Program-made: the position numbers and the translations under genes
The notes under the pieces: model-generated
Seen by the model: the letters and a program-made list of their open reading frames with translations, nothing else
Told to the model about the DNA's origin: nothing
Database searches by the model: none
In this document: piece after piece, positions 1 through 5,534 of the stretch
Position numbering within the stretch: position 1 is the first letter of the stretch
Layout: the number at the start of each line of letters is the position of its first letter
DNA from: Gammaproteobacteria bacterium UBA7376
GTDB lineage: Bacteria; Pseudomonadota; Gammaproteobacteria; Pseudomonadales; Azotimanducaceae
NCBI GenBank assembly: GCA_002470275.1
Contig: DKNY01000061.1
Coordinates: 35,090 to 42,404, forward strand
Length of the DNA: 7,315 nucleotides
Direction: 5' to 3'

Positions 1-68
1 ACCATGCGGGCATTTTGATGACGGCCAGGGGACTGTAATCTCAATGCCAGCCGCTAACGGAGCAGAAG

Positions 69-524
69 GTGAAATTTATTTTTTCTATGGTGAATTGGGC
101 CGTGGTTTGGATTGCCGCGTCGCCGCTGCATCGGCTGTTGATGAACCGGGTGGTGGTGCTGGTGTTTAAGGGAAGGAAAAGCGGAAGAGTCTATCGCATT
201 CCCGTGAGCTATTTAGACGGGGGCGAAGAAATTTGGTGCATGACGGCTCGCTCTGGGGTGTGGTGGAAGAACCTGGTTGGTGAAATCCCCTGCGAGGTTC
301 TTCTCGGTGGGCGTCTTCAGCCGTGCGTGGCTGATGTGGAAGCGTCTGATAGCAAACAGATACAGCAAGCGTTGAGCCAGTTTTGCGAACAAAGTCGCGC
401 CAGCGCTTTTTTTGCAGGCGTGGGGTTTAGCGCGGGGGAAGTCAACCAAAATGACCTTGAGGCTGCCTCACTGCACCAGGTCCTAATCCGGCTGAGACGG
501 GCAAGTGCCTGGGGCCGAGATTAG
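69..524 (+). CDS. Deazaflavin-dependent nitroreductase (Ddn/DUF385)-like protein
   Basis: A 151-residue protein of the Ddn-type split-barrel family. These are small flavin or F420-binding reductases acting on nitro compounds and quinones; cofactor and substrate here are unknown. The signature GRKSGR (residues 35-40) is followed by YRIPVSY and a Gly-rich turn. Next come WWKNLV (residues 65-70), matching the family's W-x-x-NL segment, and a beta strand pair EVLLGGRLQPCVADV. The 151-residue length is normal for the family. The start is a GTG at 69, with GGAG at 59-62 six bases upstream; an ATG at 87 is possible but worse spaced. The N-terminus is mildly hydrophobic (WAVVWIAASPLH), perhaps an amphipathic membrane-associating segment as in some relatives. 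The stop lies 16 nt from the convergent gene's stop. Family call is fairly sure; enzymatic activity is inference. Confidence 0.75.
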   Translation: MKFIFSMVNWAVVWIAASPLHRLLMNRVVVLVFKGRKSGRVYRIPVSYLDGGEEIWCMTARSGVWWKNLVGEIPCEVLLGGRLQPCVADVEASDSKQIQQALSQFCEQSRASAFFAGVGFSAGEVNQNDLEAASLHQVLIRLRRASAWGRD

Positions 525-540
525 TCAAGCCGAACCCCCG

Positions 541-873
541 CTAGCAGTCCCCCATCACGATTTCGCAGACTCGTGGTTCGGCATAGTCATCGGACCAAAC
601 GAGCTGCTCTAAAAACTGATCCCGCAGACAGGCATCGAAGTGTTCTTCCAGGTACTCGCGCACAGCCGTTTCAAAGACCTGAAGACCTTCTCGCACGGTG
701 GGCGCGGTGATGCGGATCTCGATGTCGAAGGGTTCTACAGGGAGTTCTTCACTGTCAAAACCCCAGACATCCTTCATTCGATAGGCAACGGGATCTACCG
801 GCTGGAGGTTGAGCATGCTCAGCGGCACGCGTCCTCCCTCTTCATTCTCGATACGCCATTTTCCATGAGTCAT
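541..873 (-). CDS. Hypothetical small acidic protein, 110 aa
   Basis: I do not recognise this family. The chosen start is the ATG at 873-871, because AAGGA lies about 10 nt upstream on the minus strand. An upstream in-frame start at 960 would add 29 residues (MSLVFGIYFF...) from AT-rich promoter-like DNA, and I consider it unlikely. The product is soluble and rich in Asp/Glu, with no signal peptide or membrane segment. It opens with MTHGKWRIENEEGGRVPLS and a Pro-rich middle, then a likely amphipathic helix (VREGLQVFETAVREYLEEHF) near residues 60-80. Three Cys lie in the C-terminal third, one of them the last residue. It is divergent from the photolyase-like gene, with 161 nt between the starts, so the two may share a control region. 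It could be a small binding protein, but nothing proves a role. Confidence 0.6.
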   Translation of the reverse strand: MTHGKWRIENEEGGRVPLSMLNLQPVDPVAYRMKDVWGFDSEELPVEPFDIEIRITAPTVREGLQVFETAVREYLEEHFDACLRDQFLEQLVWSDDYAEPRVCEIVMGDC

Positions 874-973
874 CGCGGATTTTTCCTTGTCGTCGGATTG
901 TTCATATAAATATAGACGAAAAGTAGCCAGAAAAAAATATATGCCGAAAACAAGAGACAATTATTATCCAAGA

Positions 974-1024
974 TGGTCAGAAGTATTCTGAAATTGGACA
1001 AAAGTATCATGTTGTCAGACGTAA
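974..1024 (+). repeat. Three imperfect 13-bp direct repeats in the photolyase leader
   Basis: Seen in the sequence: TGGTCAGAAGTAT (974-986), TGGACAAAAGTAT (995-1007) and TTGTCAGACGTAA (1012-1024). The second matches the first at 11 of 13 positions, the third at 10 of 13. Start-to-start spacings are 21 and 17 bp. The last copy overlaps the Shine-Dalgarno AAGGA (1023-1027) of the photolyase-like gene. The arrangement fits a transcription-factor operator that could block initiation of the downstream gene. No regulator is identified, and I could not place a convincing -35/-10 pair in this 161-nt divergent region. Statistical support is modest because the units are degenerate. Confidence 0.4.
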
Positions 1025-1034
1025 GGAAGTAGCT

Positions 1035-2378
1035 ATGCAGTCACTGGAAGGTTTGGGCTTCGACGATGGGGATGTGGTTGGGCCACCCACCGAGGTCGCT
1101 ACCGAAAAACGCATGGGCCTTCGTCAGGACGGTCTGCAGAGGCTCCAGCGTTTTGTGCCCCAAGCAGGGCGGGACTACCAGCGTTTTAGAAACGTTGACC
1201 GCGGGCGTGGCGAGCACTGGAGCGTGTCCAGCCTGTCGCCCTATATTAGACATCGGCTGATCAGCGAGCAGGAAGTCCTCGACGCGGTGTTGTCCGAACA
1301 CGCGCGAGAAGATGCCTTCAAATTCGTACAGGAGGTGTTCTGGCGGGGCTACTGGAAGGGCTGGCTCGAACACCGCCAGCGTCTTTGGCCCGAATATCAG
1401 GCGGGCCTGCAGGACGCGGAACAGGATTTGAAACGAAATAATAGGGCCTATAGGACGTACCTACAGGCGGTATCTGCATCGACTCCGATCATCCCATTTA
1501 ATGATTGGGTGACAGAGCTGCAGGAGACTGGGTACCTGCACAACCATGCTCGGATGTGGTTTGCGTCGATCTGGGTCTTTTCACTGGGTCTGCCCTGGCA
1601 GCTAGGGGCCGACTTTTTTATGCGCCATCTGCTCGACGGTGACCCCGCCGTCAATACCCTAGGGTGGCGCTGGGTGGCAGGCCTGCACACCCAGGGAAAA
1701 ACCTATCTGGCAACCCCTACAAACATTCGTCAGTGCGCCGACGGACGCTTTGACGATTGGACGGATTACGATCTGGGCTTGAATCGGCTGGCTGCGCGCA
1801 CGGCGCAGGTGGAAGAGGAGCTGACGGCATGCGCTCTTCAGGTCACGGGGATTGAATGGCCAGCGCCGCTGATGGGGTCGTGCCCTGACTACCGGGGCAA
1901 GCGTACGGCCTTGCTGCTCACGGAGGAGGATCTGGCCATCCACTGCCCGCTGCGTGTCGATGCTGTTGTCGCGCTCAGCCCAGGGAACCTGAGCCCCATC
2001 GGCGAGGATTCGAGTTTGGTCACTGACTTTCGCAGGCGAGCCGTGGTGGAGGGTCTGGAGCATGCAACGGTGCTCTTGCCAGCGGCCAAAAAGTCGAATC
2101 CTATGGATCCTGAAGCGCTGGCATCGTGGTTGGCTAACGAGAAGATCGACCTGGTCGTGCATGCCTACGTGCCCATGGGGCCCGCGCTCATGAATACACT
2201 CGAGCTGCAACAACATCTCGCCGCTCGCGGTATCGCCATGGTCAGCTTTATGTCCGACTATGACCGCATGGTTTGGCCCCATGCTCGAAAGGGTTTTTTC
2301 CAGCTGGGAAAGAAAATTCCGGAATTCCTGGACACCATGGCTCTGGGTTCGCCAGAAACGCTGCAACCGGATCGTTGA
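1035..2378 (+). CDS. Photolyase/cryptochrome-like protein, FAD domain first
   Basis: A 447-residue flavoprotein of the photolyase/cryptochrome family. Residues about 35-245 form the helical FAD-binding domain. They include the family's SSLSPYIRHRLIS (65-77), FVQEVFWRGYW (97-107), ETGYLHNHARMWFAS (164-178) and DGDPAVNTLGWRW (201-213). The electron-transfer Trp triad appears conserved as W103, W188 and W211. N207 sits where the Asn facing flavin N5 is found in E. coli photolyase (N378). The usual N-terminal antenna domain is absent. Instead, residues about 288-435 form an alpha/beta region (TALLLTEEDL, VDAVVALSP, IDLVVHAYV, ARGIAMVSF, then WPHARKGFF) that resembles that missing domain, placed after the FAD domain. 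AAGGA at 1023-1027 is seven bases before the ATG. DNA repair or light signalling is likely, but substrate specificity cannot be read. It ends 119 nt before phoD. Confidence 0.85.
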   Translation: MQSLEGLGFDDGDVVGPPTEVATEKRMGLRQDGLQRLQRFVPQAGRDYQRFRNVDRGRGEHWSVSSLSPYIRHRLISEQEVLDAVLSEHAREDAFKFVQEVFWRGYWKGWLEHRQRLWPEYQAGLQDAEQDLKRNNRAYRTYLQAVSASTPIIPFNDWVTELQETGYLHNHARMWFASIWVFSLGLPWQLGADFFMRHLLDGDPAVNTLGWRWVAGLHTQGKTYLATPTNIRQCADGRFDDWTDYDLGLNRLAARTAQVEEELTACALQVTGIEWPAPLMGSCPDYRGKRTALLLTEEDLAIHCPLRVDAVVALSPGNLSPIGEDSSLVTDFRRRAVVEGLEHATVLLPAAKKSNPMDPEALASWLANEKIDLVVHAYVPMGPALMNTLELQQHLAARGIAMVSFMSDYDRMVWPHARKGFFQLGKKIPEFLDTMALGSPETLQPDR

Positions 2379-2408
2379 TCAAACGAAATAAGCCATGAGG
2401 CCACAATT

Positions 2409-2426
2409 CATGACGAAAATGTCATG
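2409..2426. repeat. Inverted repeat upstream of phoD
   Basis: CATGAC (2409-2414) and GTCATG (2421-2426) are perfect 6-bp inverted arms around GAAAAT. The site lies just upstream of the candidate Pho box, and its TGTCAT half recurs 20 bp later inside that box. It could be an accessory regulator site or a second, poorer PhoB half-site. It lacks a U-tract and is too short to be a terminator for the preceding gene. Confidence 0.35.
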
Positions 2427-2438
2427 CTGCCTTGGTGA

Positions 2439-2472
2439 TTGTCATCTAGTTTTGACGCTGTTGGCATAGGAT
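2439..2472 (+). promoter_or_regulatory. Candidate PhoB-dependent promoter (Pho box and -10)
   Basis: TTGTCAT (2439-2445), CTAG (2446-2449) and TTTTGAC (2450-2456) have the 7-4-7 layout of a Pho box. The first half matches the CTGTCAT consensus at 6 of 7 positions, the second at only 4 of 7. A -10-like TAGGAT (2467-2472) begins 10 bp after the box, the spacing expected when PhoB replaces the -35 contact. Transcription would start near 2479, giving a leader of about 20 nt with GAGGAG at 2486-2491. Control by phosphate starvation fits the downstream PhoD product. The box is degenerate, so this is a candidate supported mainly by spacing and context. Confidence 0.5.
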
Positions 2473-2497
2473 AACGGTTTTAGTTGAGGAGATTCAC

Positions 2498-4336
2498 GTG
2501 GCGATAAGACTGGGGCGTCGCGAGGCGTTGAAAACCATGGGCATGGCTTTGGGGGCCTTATCTCTGAGGGGCTATGCGCTGGACGGCATTGGAAGCCACT
2601 ACTTTACCCACGGCGTTGCTAGCGGGGATCCGCTGGCCGGCCGCGTCATCCTTTGGACGCGCGTCCTGCCGGGTACCGGCGAGCACGCCCCAGTAGAGAC
2701 CACATGGGAGGTGGCCACAGAACGCACGTTTCAAGCCCCGGTGGTGTCTGGACAGTTCATTACGGGAGAGGCACGCGACTATACGGTCAAAGTCGACGCA
2801 ATAGGACTCCAGCCAGATACGCCTTATTTTTATCGCTTTAAGGCCGGGGATGCCGTGAGTGCTGTTGGCCAAACGCGAACCCTGCCCGTGGGCGCTGTCT
2901 CCCAGTTCCGGCTTGGCGTTGCCTCTTGCTCTAACTATCCTCAGGGCTTCTTTAACGCCTATCGGCACATGGCGGAAACAGACCTTGATCTGGTGCTGCA
3001 CCTTGGAGACTACATTTACGAATATCCCCAAGGGGGTTATGCCAACCCGATAGCGTTAGAAAAATTGGGGCGGGGCGTTGTGCCTGCACATGAACTTCTG
3101 ACGCTAGAAGACTATCGCATGCGCTATGGCCTGTACCGAACAGACACGGACCTACAGGCCGTCCATCAACGTCACCCCTTTGTCTGCGTCTGGGACGACC
3201 ATGAGTTGATGAACAACACCTGGAAAGAAGGGGGGGAGAATCATAATCCTGGTGAGGGTGATTTCCATCAGCGCATCGCGGCTGCCCGACAGGCGTATCA
3301 CGAATGGATGCCGATCCGCACCGGAACGACCGGGGACCAAGGCCCGATATTCAGAAGCTTTCAAATTGGCGACCTCGCAGATTTGATTATGTTGGATACC
3401 CGTCTCCATGGTCGTGATCGAGGACTGGAGTACGATAAAGATTTGCCTCTGATCAGTGCTACCTTTGATGCTCGGAGCGGTCTGGAGGTCTCTGCATCAG
3501 AGTTCGCAAAGGTGCCGGAGGACAGTCGGATTACGCTGCCTGTACCCTTCGATCTCGTAGACGGCAGCCCTGCAGCCATCCGCGATTTCTCAACAATAAA
3601 CGGGCTAACGCCATCGAACCTACCTGATGGCTGGTTTTATATGCACGATGCCGAAGCGTTCAAGGTAGAGGCACTTGGGCGCGCTGAGCGCACGGTGCTG
3701 GGTGCTGATCAAGAGCATTGGGTTGTTGGTGAGGTAGAGCGCAGCGCTCAGCGGGGTGCTAGATGGCAGGTGTTGGGTCAGCAGGTACTAATGGGTAAGC
3801 TGGGCATCCCAAAGCTCACCATGGCGGAGATCCAGTCAGATCAGGTGCCTACCTTTTACAGGCGTCGCCTCAAGACCATGCAGCAGCTTGAGCAGCATCA
3901 GCTGCCCCTGAATTTAGATGCATGGGACGGATACCCCGCGTGTCGCGCTAGGGTATTTAGCGGGCTGCGAGCGTCCCAGAGCAATCCGGTGGTCCTCGCA
4001 GGGGACACACACAACGCGTGGGCATTTAACTTGAAGGATGAGCAAGGACAGGCGGTGGGTGTTGAGATCGGAACCCCGGGCATCAACAGCCCAGGCATGG
4101 AGAATTATTTGATGGTGGATTCTGCCCTGTTGGTCCAGCGCCTGAAGGACGCGAGCCCCGAACTGGTCGCAGCAGACACCGCTCAGCGCGGCTGGACTGA
4201 AGTCGTTTTGAACAGGGAATACGTGGAAAGTTGTTGGCACTTCGTCAGCACAGTCTTGGATCGGGATTATCAGGTGACGAGCTCGGAGCCGCTACGGTGT
4301 GCCCATGGAGCAAGGGGCTTTGACGCCTTGGGGTGA
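2498..4336 (+). CDS. phoD: PhoD-family alkaline phosphatase/phosphodiesterase, Tat-exported
   Basis: A 612-residue secreted metallophosphoesterase that releases phosphate from organic phosphomono- and diesters outside the cytoplasm. It starts at a GTG preceded by GAGGAG (2486-2491). The N-terminus is a Tat signal: GRREALKTM (6-14), then a hydrophobic stretch to about residue 28. PhoD motifs follow in order: GVASGDPLAGRVILWTR (39-55), GVASCSNYPQGFFNAY (140-155) with C144, HLGDYIYEY (168-176) with D171 and Y174, VWDDHE (231-236), MLDTR (298-302) and AGDTHNAW (501-508). In Bacillus PhoD the matching Cys, Asp, Tyr, His and the late D-x-H bind the Fe/Ca centre, so the active site looks intact. Residues about 310-395 form a long insert before the LGADQEHW segment. 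The gene stands alone behind its own candidate Pho promoter and converges on a nitroreductase. Confidence 0.92.
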   Translation: MAIRLGRREALKTMGMALGALSLRGYALDGIGSHYFTHGVASGDPLAGRVILWTRVLPGTGEHAPVETTWEVATERTFQAPVVSGQFITGEARDYTVKVDAIGLQPDTPYFYRFKAGDAVSAVGQTRTLPVGAVSQFRLGVASCSNYPQGFFNAYRHMAETDLDLVLHLGDYIYEYPQGGYANPIALEKLGRGVVPAHELLTLEDYRMRYGLYRTDTDLQAVHQRHPFVCVWDDHELMNNTWKEGGENHNPGEGDFHQRIAAARQAYHEWMPIRTGTTGDQGPIFRSFQIGDLADLIMLDTRLHGRDRGLEYDKDLPLISATFDARSGLEVSASEFAKVPEDSRITLPVPFDLVDGSPAAIRDFSTINGLTPSNLPDGWFYMHDAEAFKVEALGRAERTVLGADQEHWVVGEVERSAQRGARWQVLGQQVLMGKLGIPKLTMAEIQSDQVPTFYRRRLKTMQQLEQHQLPLNLDAWDGYPACRARVFSGLRASQSNPVVLAGDTHNAWAFNLKDEQGQAVGVEIGTPGINSPGMENYLMVDSALLVQRLKDASPELVAADTAQRGWTEVVLNREYVESCWHFVSTVLDRDYQVTSSEPLRCAHGARGFDALG

Positions 4337-4359
4337 GCCGGTACGTTAGCGCCCCAGGG
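4326..4359. terminator. Possible hairpin between convergent phoD and nitroreductase
   Basis: CCTTGGGG (4326-4333) can pair with CCCCAGGG (4352-4359) as an 8-bp stem with one G-U pair. It extends inward by T4334-G4351 and G4335-C4350. It spans the phoD stop and abuts the nitroreductase stop, so it fills the 23-nt convergent gap and could act on both transcripts. Neither side has a U-tract, so this is not a canonical intrinsic terminator. Confidence 0.3.
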
Positions 4360-5010
4360 TCAGACGAATGTCGCCCAGGCGTCCAACGGTTCTCTGTCCG
4401 TCACAAGTTGATTGACGGGAGCGTCAGCGGGATAGCCCATGGCCATGCCGCAAAAGAGCATCAGCTCTGGTGGAGCGGCTACAAAGGAGGAGACGGCTTC
4501 CGGTCGAGAGGCCCAAGCCTCCTGAGCGCAGGTGGACAGCCCCGCCTCTTCTGCCAGCAGCATAAAGGTTTGAAGAAACATGCCCAGGTCTGACCACTGA
4601 GGCGGCCCCATACGACGATCCACGAAGCAGAAAAACGCGGCTGGCGCATCGAAGAAACGAAAGTTTCTCGCCAGGTGTTTTAGGCGCGCGGCCTTGTCCT
4701 CGCGAGGAATACCAAGCAAGGCATACATGTCTTCTCCGACCTTAAATCTCGAATCCCGGTAGGGGGAGGGCAGGTTCTCGGGATAAATTCTATAGGCGGG
4801 CTGTTCCCGAGGATCTCGGTCTTCAAGATGAGCAAGAAAATCTGTCATCGCCTTGCCGTTAATGATGAAGAGACGCCAGGGCTGTAGATTGCCGCCGGAT
4901 GGCGCACGCGCGGCCCTGCTCAAAAGGTCCGCGATCAACGTATTGTCAACGGGTGTCTTGAGGAAGGCGCGTATCGATTTGCGCTGGGCGACGGCATCCG
5001 AAACCTTCAT
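4360..5010 (-). CDS. Nitroreductase family FMN-dependent oxidoreductase
   Basis: A 216-residue protein of the nitroreductase family (PF00881 type): cytoplasmic FMN enzymes, usually dimers, that use NAD(P)H to reduce nitroaromatics, quinones or enones. The family's N-terminal FMN phosphate-binding motif is clear as QRKSIRAF (9-16), followed by RAAPAPSGGN-like RAARAPSGGNLQPW (32-45). The central helix QWSDLGMFLQTFMLLAEEAG (138-157) contributes to the dimer and flavin pocket. The closing GMAMGYPADAPVN (188-200) is the usual second flavin contact. Length is typical. The start is well fixed by alignment to the family N-terminus, although the Shine-Dalgarno is weak (GGCGG abuts the ATG). It lies 37 nt downstream of the selenoprotein gene on the same strand and is probably co-transcribed, suggesting a linked redox or detoxification role. 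Substrate unknown. Confidence 0.9.
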   Translation of the reverse strand: MKVSDAVAQRKSIRAFLKTPVDNTLIADLLSRAARAPSGGNLQPWRLFIINGKAMTDFLAHLEDRDPREQPAYRIYPENLPSPYRDSRFKVGEDMYALLGIPREDKAARLKHLARNFRFFDAPAAFFCFVDRRMGPPQWSDLGMFLQTFMLLAEEAGLSTCAQEAWASRPEAVSSFVAAPPELMLFCGMAMGYPADAPVNQLVTDREPLDAWATFV

Positions 5011-5047
5011 CCGCCGGGATCCCTGGTTCGAGGAGCCCTTTTAGGCC

Positions 5048-5392
5048 TCACGGCTGGAAGGCCTGGGCGAAAGCGTCCTCGTTGAAGCCAACCAATATTT
5101 GCTTGCCGATGATCATCGTCGGTGCTCGCAGGTTGCCAGTACTCCCCAACATGGCCGTGACCGCTTCGTCGCTGGCCTTTCGGCCGCCGTCAAAGGCCTG
5201 AATTTTCTTGCCCTTAGCGACAACCATCGTGGACGCCTTGGCCAGCAGAGCCTGGGCATCTTCCCGCTGAAGCTTCCGGCTGGCCGGAATTTTTTCAGCA
5301 ACATCAATTCCACGTGCCTCCAAAAACTTGGATGCTTTGACGCAGCTGGTTCAGCCGCCGCGAAAGTAGTACCAGTCAATTGTCTTATTCAT
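5048..5392 (-). CDS. ArsC/thioredoxin-fold selenoprotein (UxxC), UGA read through
   Basis: A 114-residue small redox protein if the in-frame TGA at 5353-5351 is read as selenocysteine. The ATG at 5392 has a strong Shine-Dalgarno, GGAGG, five bases upstream. The first strand TIDWYYFRGG (4-13) leads into U14-T-S-C17, replacing the CxxC expected at the start of the first helix (VKASKFLEARGI, 18-29). A Lys/Arg-rich middle follows, then LRAPTMIIGKQILVGF (88-103), where P91 sits at the cis-Pro position of glutaredoxin/ArsC folds. I recall ArsC-family selenoproteins of this design in marine bacteria. A selenothiol-disulfide or arsenate-reductase-like role is inference. Conventional calling would give only 5048-5323 from an alternative TTG start, missing the active site. 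The nitroreductase follows 37 nt downstream. A pseudogene is the alternative, but the conserved Cys, the intact frame and the hairpin after the UGA argue against it. Confidence 0.85.
5310..5345 (-). promoter_or_regulatory. Candidate bacterial SECIS hairpin
   Basis: On the minus strand, UCCAA (5332-5328) pairs with UUGGA (5323-5319) around the apical loop GUUU (5327-5324). One A-G mismatch follows, then two more pairs (G5335-C5316, C5334-G5317). After a four-base CAAA bulge an outer stem continues, CUGCGU (5345-5340) with ACGUGG (5315-5310), including G-U pairs. The loop starts with G and lies 23 nt after the UGA, inside the window known for bacterial SECIS elements read by SelB. It sits within the coding region, as bacterial SECIS elements do. 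I folded it by eye only. Confidence 0.6.
5351..5353 (-). other. In-frame UGA selenocysteine codon (Sec14)
   Basis: The codon is TGA on the minus strand, between GGC GGC (Gly12-Gly13) and ACC AGC TGC (Thr-Ser-Cys). It falls exactly where a thioredoxin/ArsC-like protein has its nucleophilic Cys, one base change from TGC. Translation continues in frame without another stop for 100 codons. Decoding needs SelA, SelB, SelC and SelD, none of which is in this window. Confidence 0.82.
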
Positions 5393-5439
5393 AGGGACCT
5401 CCGTTTTGGGTAATCTTAAAAGCACCGGGGTCGCAATGG

Positions 5440-5455
5440 AATGCAAAATGGCATT
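5440..5455. repeat. Inverted repeat in selenoprotein/SDR divergent region
   Basis: AATGC (5440-5444) and GCATT (5451-5455) are perfect inverted arms around AAAATG. The neighbouring CAATG (5434-5438) also matches CATTG (5452-5456) in reverse complement. It lies in the 142-nt region between two divergent starts, where an operator would be expected. No clear -35/-10 pair could be assigned for either direction. Confidence 0.35.
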
Positions 5456-5485
5456 GAATATGATGGCTCCGCGAGCACCGACGGG

Positions 5486-5501
5486 TCGTCCGGCAGGACG
5501 A
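5486..5501 (+). repeat. Perfect 6-bp hairpin in the leader of the SDR gene
   Basis: TCGTCC (5486-5491), GGCA and GGACGA (5496-5501) form a perfect stem with a tetraloop, 33 nt before the SDR start codon. If transcribed it would be a GC-rich hairpin in the 5' leader, upstream of the Shine-Dalgarno at 5521-5527. As DNA it could be an operator. Without a U-tract it is not a terminator for the plus strand. Confidence 0.4.
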
Positions 5502-5534
5502 ATTTGCTGAAGATAAATCGAAGGGAGAGAGAAT

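Noticed and set aside
874..960. 29-residue N-terminal extension of the small acidic protein, starting at 960.
   Set aside because: AT-rich promoter-like DNA without a well-placed ribosome site; the internal ATG at 873 has one.
1659..2366. 235-codon minus-strand ORF within the photolyase-like gene.
   Set aside because: Length is explained by codon bias of the real gene opposite. The product is rich in His, Arg and Gln without domain signals.
3737..3749. Perfect palindrome GAGCGCAGCGCTC inside phoD.
   Set aside because: Lies within conserved coding sequence made of common Glu/Arg/Ser/Ala codons; probably chance.
5113..5379. 88-codon minus-strand ORF overlapping the selenoprotein in another frame.
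   Set aside because: Arg/Pro-rich, no recognisable motif, and it overlaps the frame carrying the thioredoxin-like signature.
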